Positions 6,615 to 13,456 of a stretch of 61,870 bases of DNA are shown piece by piece (the stretch's first letter is position 1; each line of letters begins with the position of its first letter). The notes beneath the pieces are model-generated. The model did no database searches, had not been told where the DNA came from, and worked only from the letters and a program-made list of their open reading frames with translations. Source of the stretch: a virus; the IMG/VR virus record IMGVR_UViG_3300042885_000276, positions 1-61,870 of that record; one strand, given 5' to 3'. The position numbers were made by a program, and so were the translations under genes.

Positions 6615-6836
6615 ATGGGACGCTCACCAAAATCACTCATCAACGAAACCTTCGGCAGCTTGATCGTTGTCGAACTCGTATCTCGCAACACCCATGGCAA
6701 TAGCCGCTGGCTGTGCCAATGCGAGTGCGGCAACAAGACCGAGGTATATTATCAAAATCTCACCTCTGGAAGTGTGCAGTCCTGTGGCTGCTTGCCGAAG
6801 GGAAGGAAGATTGGCTCCAAAAAACAATCCAAGTAA
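6615..6836 (+). CDS. Short zinc-ribbon paralogue of the 4395 gene, 73 aa
   Basis: This is the same N-terminal module as the protein at 4395: 'NETFGSLIVVEL', 'WLCQCECG' and 'SVQSCGCL', with paired Cys likely to bind zinc, then a basic tail (KGRKIGSKKQSK). Nothing follows the zinc module, so this is a stand-alone version or the remnant of an HNH/AP2-type mobile gene. The stop TAA overlaps the next start (TAATG). Confidence 0.7.
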   Translation: MGRSPKSLINETFGSLIVVELVSRNTHGNSRWLCQCECGNKTEVYYQNLTSGSVQSCGCLPKGRKIGSKKQSK

Positions 6837-7294
6837 TGACTATGAATACAGAACACGACAAACCAACGCCTCCTCCAGGATTCAAACTTGTTAAGGGGGC
6901 TGAATTAAAAGCTCCATTTGATACCAGATTGCTCGTGTTTACCGATGAAGACACATGGGATGAATCTGTTTATGCAGGTTCAAATAGAGCAATGCTCCAT
7001 GCAGACTTTTGCTCATGGTATGCGACACCAGATTCACAGCAATCCATTTCCGAGGAGGCCGCAGCAATCGTCGCTGGAGATCGCGAAGCCGACTACGGCG
7101 AAGTAAACGAATCTTTCTCCCGCATCGCAAAGCTGTGGAGTGCCTACACAGGATCGACCATTGAGCCGTGGGATGTGGCGCAAATGATGATTCTTCTGAA
7201 AGTCAGCCGAGCCAAGACGAGCAAGAAGCGAGACACCTTGGTTGACATCATTGGATATGCCGAGTGTGCAGCGAAACTTAACAAAGCTGAATGA
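6836..7294 (+). CDS. DUF6378-like phage protein, 152 aa
   Basis: The C-terminal part carries the landmarks of a small phage domain of unknown function: 'GDREADYGEVNESFSRIAKL', then 'WSAYTGSTIEPWDVAQMMIL', 'LKVSRAKTSKKRDTLVDIIG' and 'YAECA'. I assign it to DUF6378 from memory of those motifs. The N-terminal half (residues 10-70) is a separate small segment with 'GFKLVKGAELKAPFDTRLLV'. The start at 6836 couples to the upstream stop; 6842 is also possible. Confidence 0.75.
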   Translation: MTMNTEHDKPTPPPGFKLVKGAELKAPFDTRLLVFTDEDTWDESVYAGSNRAMLHADFCSWYATPDSQQSISEEAAAIVAGDREADYGEVNESFSRIAKLWSAYTGSTIEPWDVAQMMILLKVSRAKTSKKRDTLVDIIGYAECAAKLNKAE

Positions 7295-7502
7295 TATTTG
7301 GGCTATGCGGTCCTGATGCCAGACTTTGGGTGGGGAAAATGTGAAAAAGTGTAAAAGTCGAGCACATGCAGAAAACAGGCTGTAAACCATTGATGATCAA
7401 TGAGAAAAGCGCGTAAAGCTAACATAATAGAATAGACAAGTGGTTAACATAATTCGAGATAGTTCATGTTGACTCTTAACTATAACTAACGCATCATGGC
7501 TC
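7295..7502 (+). promoter_or_regulatory. Gap with a possible promoter before the 7503 gene
   Basis: These 208 bases hold no gene longer than 17 codons. The second half is AT-rich. TTGACT at 7469-7474 could be a -35 element, with a poor -10 candidate downstream. An identical TTGACT followed at a similar distance by CATCAT occurs before the capsid gene (18522). The call rests on position and this weak match. Confidence 0.25.
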
Positions 7503-8174
7503 ATGTCGTTCATCAAGGCGCACTGCGAATTAGTCACTTCTTCAGTATGGGAAGGTCCGTATCACCAGAGGATTGCGTGGATGGCATTGATGGTGACTTG
7601 TAAAACTAACGGCATCAGCCCGATTACCGAGGCGTCTCTTTACCGGGTGGCGAATATCACCAAGGAGGAAGCGGATGACGCCATTCTAGCTTTTACATCG
7701 CCAGACCCAAAATCACGCACCCCAGATAATGAAGGGAGACGTATCGAGCGAGTCAGCGGTGGATTCAAAATCCTAAACTATTTCCAGTATCGAGATATAA
7801 GGACTCCAGAACAAAAAAACGCCTACATGCGCGATTACATGAAAAAGTATCGCAAGCAGAAAAAGGACAACCTTTCGTGGGAAGAGGTTTACAAGATGGA
7901 GGCAGACGATGCCATGACACTCCCAATACCGGGAGAGTTTGATGCCTCAGTCGAGGCTGCAATAATCGACTTTCTCAATATGCGCTATGAGCTAGCGACA
8001 GCACCAAAGCGTAAGCAGGATCGAGTTCGTTTCTCTGCCTCCATGGCAAAAGCCCTTTTTGACGAAACCCGTGTAGCACTCATAACTCTAACGGCAGCCG
8101 AAGTGGCAGCTAAACTGCGTAATACAGCAATCAGCGGATATCGCTCACCGCGCTTCAACTCGATCTACCGATGA
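7503..8174 (+). CDS. Winged-helix replication-type protein, 223 aa
   Basis: Residues 1-100 resemble the winged-helix domain of phage replication organisers: 'SFIKAHCELVTSSVWEGPYH', 'RIAWMALMVTCKTNGISPIT', 'LYRVANITKEEADDAILAFT' and 'IERVSGGFKILNYFQYRD'. A charged linker follows (MRDYMKKYRKQKKDN), then a helical C-terminal domain (150-223). A role in replication initiation or DNA-bound regulation is inferred. A second winged-helix replication gene lies at 55363-56169, so the two may work at different stages. It overlaps the next gene by ATGA. Confidence 0.7.
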   Translation: MSFIKAHCELVTSSVWEGPYHQRIAWMALMVTCKTNGISPITEASLYRVANITKEEADDAILAFTSPDPKSRTPDNEGRRIERVSGGFKILNYFQYRDIRTPEQKNAYMRDYMKKYRKQKKDNLSWEEVYKMEADDAMTLPIPGEFDASVEAAIIDFLNMRYELATAPKRKQDRVRFSASMAKALFDETRVALITLTAAEVAAKLRNTAISGYRSPRFNSIYR

Positions 8175-8404
8175 ATATTCCAGAAACATTCAGGTTACCA
8201 GCAGAAGCCATGGCTGCTAGAAGACTAACTGGGATAACAGACGACAGCCAGCGCCAAAAGATCATCAATGAGATTTCGGAAGATGAGTGGAAGATCGACA
8301 GAATTGAATGGCGCAACTGGATGGAAATGATGAGGAGTAAATTTGCTAGAATGCACACAACACCACAAGAACGAGTAAATTATGAACGAAGAAACAGAAG
8401 ATGA
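8171..8404 (+). CDS. Hypothetical protein, 77 aa
   Basis: A charged, mostly helical small protein (LPAEAMAARRLTGITDDSQR, then KIINEISEDEWKIDRIEWRN) with no recognised domain. It starts inside the stop of the winged-helix gene (ATGA) and is itself overlapped by the next start at 8382. The tight packing suggests it acts with the replication-type protein before it. Confidence 0.6.
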   Translation: MNIPETFRLPAEAMAARRLTGITDDSQRQKIINEISEDEWKIDRIEWRNWMEMMRSKFARMHTTPQERVNYERRNRR

Positions 8405-8657
8405 ATGGGAAGAAAAATGCCGCAAAGAAGTTGCTGTCAGAGATGAGAAAACAAAGATTTTTGGTGTTTTGAGCGACAGGAATTTGCGCGGATACATGAC
8501 AAACTACGGAATACTTATCAGTATTGATAATGAACATGAGGATTGGTCGAAAGTATTAAGCGCCTCAATTTATGCTGAAAAAGTCAGAGAACTTATTGGT
8601 CTTGAGTCGCCTGATTATTCAAGAGATGAAATTCCAGCCACATCCACAATGGATTAA
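8382..8657 (+). CDS. Hypothetical acidic protein, 91 aa
   Basis: Unknown family. It has a very acidic start (NEETEDEWEEKCRKEV) and a central beta-type segment (KIFGVLSDRNLRGYMTNYGI). The start overlaps the end of the previous gene by 23 bases in another frame, and the ATG follows an A-rich stretch (gagtaaatt). Confidence 0.55.
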   Translation: MNEETEDEWEEKCRKEVAVRDEKTKIFGVLSDRNLRGYMTNYGILISIDNEHEDWSKVLSASIYAEKVRELIGLESPDYSRDEIPATSTMD

Positions 8658-8756
8658 AAAAATTACCAGCTAACAAAAACAACCACTTGCCTCCACCCAA
8701 GAAACAGCATAAGATATCCAATGGGAAACATTACCCACTGCTAAACCTAAAAATAT

Positions 8757-9215
8757 ATGAGAATCATTGACCCAACATGTACGATTGGACATCTAGCCAA
8801 AAATCCTGAGATAAGCGCAGCAAAACTTGCGTCTTGGTCATCAAAAGGCGTGGAGATTTGCAATGATAGTAAACTGTGGCGCTTGTATAGTGGAGATGAG
8901 CCATGCAGCAAAATGATCTCCGCTACTGTGATGGAGGCTTCCGCATGGAATAAAAATGCCAGAGCCTTTGCAGGATGGCAAGCGTCACTTGGACGAGTGG
9001 CCCTACCCATCTTTGAACTTCGTGAAGAAGATGACCCTGAAAAAACATCAATGTGGAAAATCACCTTCAAAGAAGGCAGCGTTGAAGATGTTGAACTTGT
9101 GTGTGCAGAAACAAAAGCGGAGGCTCGCCGTCAGTTTGACAAAATGGCAAGAGTTACTTGGGTTGTAAAAAGCATTGACAAGGTAGAGAAGAAACAAGTA
9201 AATATAAATCAATAA
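8757..9215 (+). CDS. Hypothetical protein, 152 aa
   Basis: Unknown function. It reads as two parts. Residues 1-85 (CTIGHLAKNPEISAAKLASW, then WNKNARAFAGWQASLGRVAL) look like a compact alpha/beta domain. Residues 95-152 (WKITFKEGSVEDVELVCAET, then KAEARRQFDKMARVTWVVKS) look like a small strand-helix-strand module. The leader is A-rich (ctaaacctaaaaatat). Confidence 0.6.
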   Translation: MRIIDPTCTIGHLAKNPEISAAKLASWSSKGVEICNDSKLWRLYSGDEPCSKMISATVMEASAWNKNARAFAGWQASLGRVALPIFELREEDDPEKTSMWKITFKEGSVEDVELVCAETKAEARRQFDKMARVTWVVKSIDKVEKKQVNINQ

Positions 9216-9219
9216 CCAT

Positions 9220-9453
9220 ATGGAAAAGAAGTTCTCTAAAACGATCAAGAATCCTGATACTGGCCGTGAAAAGACGGTGAAATACGGCCAAAAAGGCAGC
9301 AAAATTGGTCCTATTGGCAGCAAGCGTGCTGATGCGTATTGCGCTCGCAGCAACAATATCGCTGGCGATTGGCGCTCTGATTCCAATTCGCCAAATTCCT
9401 TGTCGCGTCGGAAATGGGGATGTTCGGGATCTAAAAGCGTAAAGAAGAAATAA
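9220..9453 (+). CDS. Small basic protein, 77 aa
   Basis: A Lys/Arg/Ser/Gly-rich protein with 'TIKNPDTGREKTVKYGQKGS', 'GSKRADAYCARSN' and 'RKWGCSGSKSVKKK'. The 'DxYCARS...RRKW.C' pattern is one I recall from small basic proteins in phages and large DNA viruses, without a known role. DNA binding or packaging in the virion is plausible. It sits four bases after the preceding stop. Confidence 0.55.
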   Translation: MEKKFSKTIKNPDTGREKTVKYGQKGSKIGPIGSKRADAYCARSNNIAGDWRSDSNSPNSLSRRKWGCSGSKSVKKK

Positions 9454-9457
9454 CACC

Positions 9458-9547
9458 ATGAATACTGAAACAGTCTGGATGTCAGTCATTATTCTTTTGA
9501 TGTCAGTCATTAATCTTTGCATTCTATTGGTCAAATGCCTGACTTAA
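9458..9547 (+). CDS. Tiny membrane protein, 29 aa
   Basis: ATG 9458 to TAA 9545-9547. After a short polar start (MNTETVW) the whole peptide is one hydrophobic helix ending in KCLT. Part of the helix is coded by a 21-bp tandem duplication (9478-9498 and 9499-9519), giving two copies of the heptad-like MSVI-type segment. Function is unknown. Confidence 0.45.
   Translation: MNTETVWMSVIILLMSVINLCILLVKCLT
9478..9519. repeat. 21-bp tandem duplication in a tiny membrane gene
   Basis: Two head-to-tail copies, differing at two positions, start with gatgtcagtcatta. The unit length is seven codons, so the frame is kept and a membrane segment is lengthened. Confidence 0.8.
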
Positions 9548-9573
9548 ATCGGAAAACATAATCTCAATCTACC

Positions 9574-9912
9574 ATGAAGGACTCCTGCTACAAAAAAGTC
9601 AAAGCAAGCTACGACGTGTTTCCATCGGCTCGCGCTTCTCAAGCCATTGCCAAGTGCCGCAAGGAAAGTGGCAATGTTCGCAAGACTGAAGCTGGCTCCA
9701 ATCTCAAGCGATGGGAGAAGGAGAACTGGAAAGACCAACGCACTGGCAAACCTTGCGGATCAGGTGGCGATAACGAGTATTGCCGACCAACGAAGCGAGT
9801 TTCATCCGATACGCCTAAAACGGCTAGCGAATTAGGGCGCAATAAGGTTCAGGCCAAGATGCGCGAAAAAGCCCGTGTTGGCATGGGTGCTAAAGTCAGT
9901 GCAGCTAAGTAA
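9574..9912 (+). CDS. DUF5872-like small basic protein, 112 aa
   Basis: The N-terminal segment 'CYKKVKASYDVFPSARASQA' followed by 'IAKCRKESGN' matches the CYxKVKxxYxVxPSAxASxAxxKCRK pattern of a small domain seen in phages and large DNA viruses. The middle has 'LKRWEKENWKDQRTGKPCGS' with 'YCRPTKRVSSDTPKT', a second known small module. The C-terminus is basic. Its role is unknown; a virion-associated or nucleic-acid-binding protein is plausible. DUF5872 is assigned from memory of the motif. Confidence 0.7.
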   Translation: MKDSCYKKVKASYDVFPSARASQAIAKCRKESGNVRKTEAGSNLKRWEKENWKDQRTGKPCGSGGDNEYCRPTKRVSSDTPKTASELGRNKVQAKMREKARVGMGAKVSAAK

Positions 9913-10069
9913 CAATTTGCCCGCCGTGCCTGTGCTGGCCGAAGTACCTCGCCAAATCAGATTGGTAATTACCGACGAGAAAGTAGTGGTCGAAAAGCGC
10001 AAGAGAGCACACAACTTATGTGAAGAGGTTCAGCCTCGGATCGAGACTCTTGCGGCGGCGGGCAGCTAA
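9899..10069 (+). CDS. Possible small protein, 56 aa
   Basis: The frame is open from a GTG at 9899 (or earlier) to TAA 10067-10069 and fills most of an otherwise empty gap. The product, with 'PVLAEVPRQIRLVITDEKVV', 'EKRKRAHNLCEEVQPRIETL' and a short Ala tail, looks like a strand followed by a helix. There is no ATG start and it overlaps the previous gene slightly, so support is limited. Confidence 0.35.
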   Translation: MQLSNNLPAVPVLAEVPRQIRLVITDEKVVVEKRKRAHNLCEEVQPRIETLAAAGS

Positions 10070-10084
10070 TTTCAATATATCAAT

Positions 10085-10678
10085 ATGGACGAAATGACAA
10101 AATCCCACAAGTGCCGAGTCAGGCATGGAGACTATCAGTTTATTAAAGGATCAGTCCTTGATATTGGCTGTGGTCCAGACGCCATCAAACTTAATCCACC
10201 ATCAACCGTTCGAGGTTGGGACTTGCCTGATGGAGACGCGCAATATCTGACCGGCGTTAATGACAAGTCGTTTGATTGTGTAGTGAGCGCCCATTGCCTG
10301 GAGCACATGAACGATCCAGAAGTAGCTCTTCAAAACTGGAGCCGAGTTCTCAAAGAGGGCGGATATGTGTACATTCTAGTTCCGCTCTACAGTGCTTATG
10401 AGAAGTTCCGCGACTTCCGCTTTGGCAGTTCTCATCAAGCACGTTTTAATCCAGATCACAAAACATCATGGGATATTGTTAGCGTGGACAAGCCGATGAA
10501 CCACGATCACTACGACTACAAACGCATCGTGCAAATGGGAAAAGATGCTGGATTGCACCTTGTTGATCTGCGTATGGAACTAGACGGCTTCCATTGGGAC
10601 AAGTGGAACGATCCTGATTTTGACTCGACTATGCACAATGGGCTAGCTCAGTTGTGCATTGTGTTCAATAAGATTTAG
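10085..10678 (+). CDS. SAM-dependent class I methyltransferase, 197 aa
   Basis: This has a Rossmann methyltransferase fold. The SAM-binding glycine motif is 'VLDIGCGPDA' (about residues 24-33), an acidic second strand has 'VRGWDLPDGDAQYL', and 'SFDCVVSAHCLEHMNDPEVA' followed by 'LKEGGYVYILVP' are the later core motifs. The CLEH signature is common in small-molecule, sugar and nucleobase methyltransferases; the substrate cannot be read from the sequence. It lies directly before two glycosyltransferase-like genes, so a joint glycan or surface modification role is likely. Confidence 0.85.
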   Translation: MDEMTKSHKCRVRHGDYQFIKGSVLDIGCGPDAIKLNPPSTVRGWDLPDGDAQYLTGVNDKSFDCVVSAHCLEHMNDPEVALQNWSRVLKEGGYVYILVPLYSAYEKFRDFRFGSSHQARFNPDHKTSWDIVSVDKPMNHDHYDYKRIVQMGKDAGLHLVDLRMELDGFHWDKWNDPDFDSTMHNGLAQLCIVFNKI

Positions 10679-10682
10679 CATT

Positions 10683-12359
10683 ATGAATTTACTCCCGGTA
10701 GTCCTCAATATCGCGCCTCACGAAAAACGTCAGGCTGAACGCTTGGCGAAATATTTGAAGGAACTAGATGGCACCGAGGTAATTACGATGTCGTTTCAAG
10801 ACCCTCCTGGCATGCGTTATCCAGAGGTGGCAAATTTAGCGTTCAAGCAGTGCGCTAAAACGATGCGTGGTAAGGCTTTTATGTGGATTGAGTGTGACTC
10901 TATTCCAATCCAGAAGGGATGGCTCAAAGCGATTACTGATGAGTATGTGAAGCAGGGCAAGCCGTATCTTTATCCAAAGACTCGCAATCCACCATTTGAT
11001 AATTTTACGGGCATTGGCGTACAAGGACCGGACGCATACGAGCAAGCTCCAGTTGGATATACTACGGGCGGATTTGATGAGTGGATTTCTACCAATTTTC
11101 CAGATCAAATTGGACTCACTGATTTGATTCAACACTCGTATGGCTTCTATGATTCTAGGGGTGATGTCACACTCCACGAGTTCCCGCGTGATTTGCATAT
11201 TCTGCGAGATGATTCTGTGATCTTCCACAAAGATAACGCTCAGAGTTTAATCGACCACATCATGCCATCCATGAAGCGTGATGAGATTATTGGAGTCTCT
11301 GGAGTTGGTGATTTGGGTGATGCGGTGGTGAGCTTAGCAACACTCAAGCACCACGGCGGCATATTCGATTATTACGCCCGCGACAATGGATCAACCAAGG
11401 GATTTGTTGCAAGACTGCCGCTAATCAGGCCGCTGATCGAATCCCAACCATACATCAACTCTGTAAAAATCTGGAAGCGAGAGCCTATTGCTTGGGCATC
11501 AGAAGGCTTCAGGCCAAGTTGGCATGACAGAAGACGTAATCTTGCTACCTGCCATGCTCAGCATGCTCTTGACACGCACTTCATCGACACGCTACCAGAC
11601 ATGAGCAAGCCGTGGCTGACAGTTGAGCAAAACAAGAAGTTCAACGGCCTCATAGTCATCAATCGCAGTCCTCGCTACAATAATCCACATTTTCCATGGA
11701 GAGAGGTAGTTGAACACTATGGAAATCTTTTGTGCTTCATTGGATTGCCGCAGGAGCACGCTGATTTTGAGTATCATTTTGGCAAGGTTCGCTACATCGT
11801 CACACGCGATATGCTGGAAGTTGCACAGGCGATTGCCGGAAGTGAGTTGTTTATAGGCAACCAAAGCTCGTGCATGACAATTGCCGAAGGATTGAAACAT
11901 CCTCGAATCCTTGAGGGATCACTCATCATTCCAGACTGCATTTATCCAAAAGCGCATAACGCTCAGTATGTCTTTGATGGAACGGTTACTCTTCCAGCCG
12001 TCGCTCATGTTCCAGCAAAAAGCCTCAAGTCTAACGCCATTCATTGGTCAAATTTCGACACAACGATTGTGCCAAAAGTTGGACGTGGATACGGTTGGAT
12101 ATATGACCATGGAGGCATTCGGATTCAAGAAGGCACCGTGAGAAAAGTGGCATCCAAGGTATCCAAGCTACTTGGAATCAGCCATGAGCAGGCCGAAGCA
12201 GAGGTTGTTAAAGCCACTGTTAAAGCCGCGCCAAACTCTTTTAGTGGCAATCTACGCATGTCAAACATGACTGCTGCAATGGATGCCCTTCGTGAGAATG
12301 GCTACACAGATCATCCAATCTTTACTCTCATGAGTGGAAATATTGGAGATTTGCTTTGA
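10683..12359 (+). CDS. Two-domain glycosyltransferase-like protein, 558 aa
   Basis: The N-terminal part (1-190) has features of a GT-A type fold: 'VVLNIAPHEKRQAERLAKYL' and a 'FMWIECDSIPIQKGWL' segment, where the acidic ECDS probably acts like a DxD metal/nucleotide-sugar site. The C-terminal part (about 195-420) has 'GVSGVGDLGDAVVSLATLKH' and 'LFIGNQSSCMTIAEGLKHPR', which resembles the GT-B heptosyltransferase layout. The last 70 residues look like a helical add-on (ISHEQAEAEVVKATVKAAPN). The gene sits between a methyltransferase and another GT-like gene, just upstream of the portal. Confidence 0.65.
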   Translation: MNLLPVVLNIAPHEKRQAERLAKYLKELDGTEVITMSFQDPPGMRYPEVANLAFKQCAKTMRGKAFMWIECDSIPIQKGWLKAITDEYVKQGKPYLYPKTRNPPFDNFTGIGVQGPDAYEQAPVGYTTGGFDEWISTNFPDQIGLTDLIQHSYGFYDSRGDVTLHEFPRDLHILRDDSVIFHKDNAQSLIDHIMPSMKRDEIIGVSGVGDLGDAVVSLATLKHHGGIFDYYARDNGSTKGFVARLPLIRPLIESQPYINSVKIWKREPIAWASEGFRPSWHDRRRNLATCHAQHALDTHFIDTLPDMSKPWLTVEQNKKFNGLIVINRSPRYNNPHFPWREVVEHYGNLLCFIGLPQEHADFEYHFGKVRYIVTRDMLEVAQAIAGSELFIGNQSSCMTIAEGLKHPRILEGSLIIPDCIYPKAHNAQYVFDGTVTLPAVAHVPAKSLKSNAIHWSNFDTTIVPKVGRGYGWIYDHGGIRIQEGTVRKVASKVSKLLGISHEQAEAEVVKATVKAAPNSFSGNLRMSNMTAAMDALRENGYTDHPIFTLMSGNIGDLL

Positions 12360-12407
12360 AATTCTATTTGACCACTTTCAATCAAACCCTTATAACCAAG
12401 AAATCTT

Positions 12408-13454
12408 ATGCTCTTAGCTATTCCTGTTAGTGCCAGTGACGCCAAAAACCTGCCTCATACGGCGGAAATCTTCAAGAAGTTCGGTCCTTACGCTGGTTTC
12501 CAGTGTGCAATCTTTGCCCGTTTAGAAATTGAGAATGAAGCTCGCGTGTTTGCTGAGCAGATTAAGCCTTTATTCTCCAACCTAGACATTCACATTATCG
12601 ACTTCCACTCCAATGGAGCTACGGAAGCTGCCGCTAAGCATTTCCGCGCTGTTGCTCAGACGGTAAGCGAGAAATATACCGCTGGACCTTGGTACTTCTA
12701 TGAGTTGGATAATACGCCAATTCAAATTGGCTGGCTGAGTAAGCTCCAACGTGAGCATCACGAATCTGGTAAGGCTCACATGGGGGCAATCGTTCCAACT
12801 CGTGGATTTTCTATCATGCCAGACGGATCACTCAAGCCGTCATTTGGCGATCCTCACATGGTTGGCACCGGCATCTACCATCATGCAATGGGTGCTCTTT
12901 CGCCAAACATTGGTCAACTTGACCGTTCCATGCCTTGGGCTGGTCCGCTTGAGCCTTTTGACATCCGACTTCGTTATGAGGTTGTTCCACACGCTCACAA
13001 TACGATTCTCATCCAGCACAACTGGAACACGGGCAACTACCGAGTAGAAAATGGACAAATTGTCTGTGATGATCTTTCTGGCGATGTGAACCTTAGCCAT
13101 GCCAAGCCTTATGACGGTCACGCAGTAGTCGTTCACGGTTGCAAAGATGGAAGTCTCGCGAAACTGGTTTTGGCTGACAAGATCACCACTAAGGCTTCCG
13201 AAGCTAATAAGGTTGAACCAAAAACGGTGGTTGAAGAACCCAAAAGCCTTACTGGACAAGAGGGCCAGCTTCCATCTGTTGGATTCCTCGCCTTCCGCAT
13301 CAAGGGAGTTGTGGAAGCTAGTAAAGATCGCCTAACAGCCAAAAAGATTGCAGAGCAACTCGGCGTTAAGATTGAAGAGATCGTTTCAGCATGTTCCGAA
13401 AATGGAAGTGGATTGAAGGTTGCGGGACCGCCTAAATGGGTTAGCCTCGCATAA
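12408..13454 (+). CDS. Glycosyltransferase-like protein, 348 aa
   Basis: The N-terminal 250 residues resemble the GT-A-like half of the preceding protein: 'LLAIPVSASDAKNLPHTAEI', 'WYFYELDNTPIQIGWLSKLQ' (ELDNTP in the place of a metal-binding DxD), then 'MVGTGIYHHAMG' and 'HNTILIQHNWNTGNYRVENG' with 'VVHGCKDGSLAKLV'. The C-terminal 70 residues look like a small helix-turn-helix-type module (KDRLTAKKIAEQLGVKIEEI). Such genes are often next to phage portal genes. The acceptor is unknown. Confidence 0.65.
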   Translation: MLLAIPVSASDAKNLPHTAEIFKKFGPYAGFQCAIFARLEIENEARVFAEQIKPLFSNLDIHIIDFHSNGATEAAAKHFRAVAQTVSEKYTAGPWYFYELDNTPIQIGWLSKLQREHHESGKAHMGAIVPTRGFSIMPDGSLKPSFGDPHMVGTGIYHHAMGALSPNIGQLDRSMPWAGPLEPFDIRLRYEVVPHAHNTILIQHNWNTGNYRVENGQIVCDDLSGDVNLSHAKPYDGHAVVVHGCKDGSLAKLVLADKITTKASEANKVEPKTVVEEPKSLTGQEGQLPSVGFLAFRIKGVVEASKDRLTAKKIAEQLGVKIEEIVSACSENGSGLKVAGPPKWVSLA

Positions 13455-13456
13455 TT

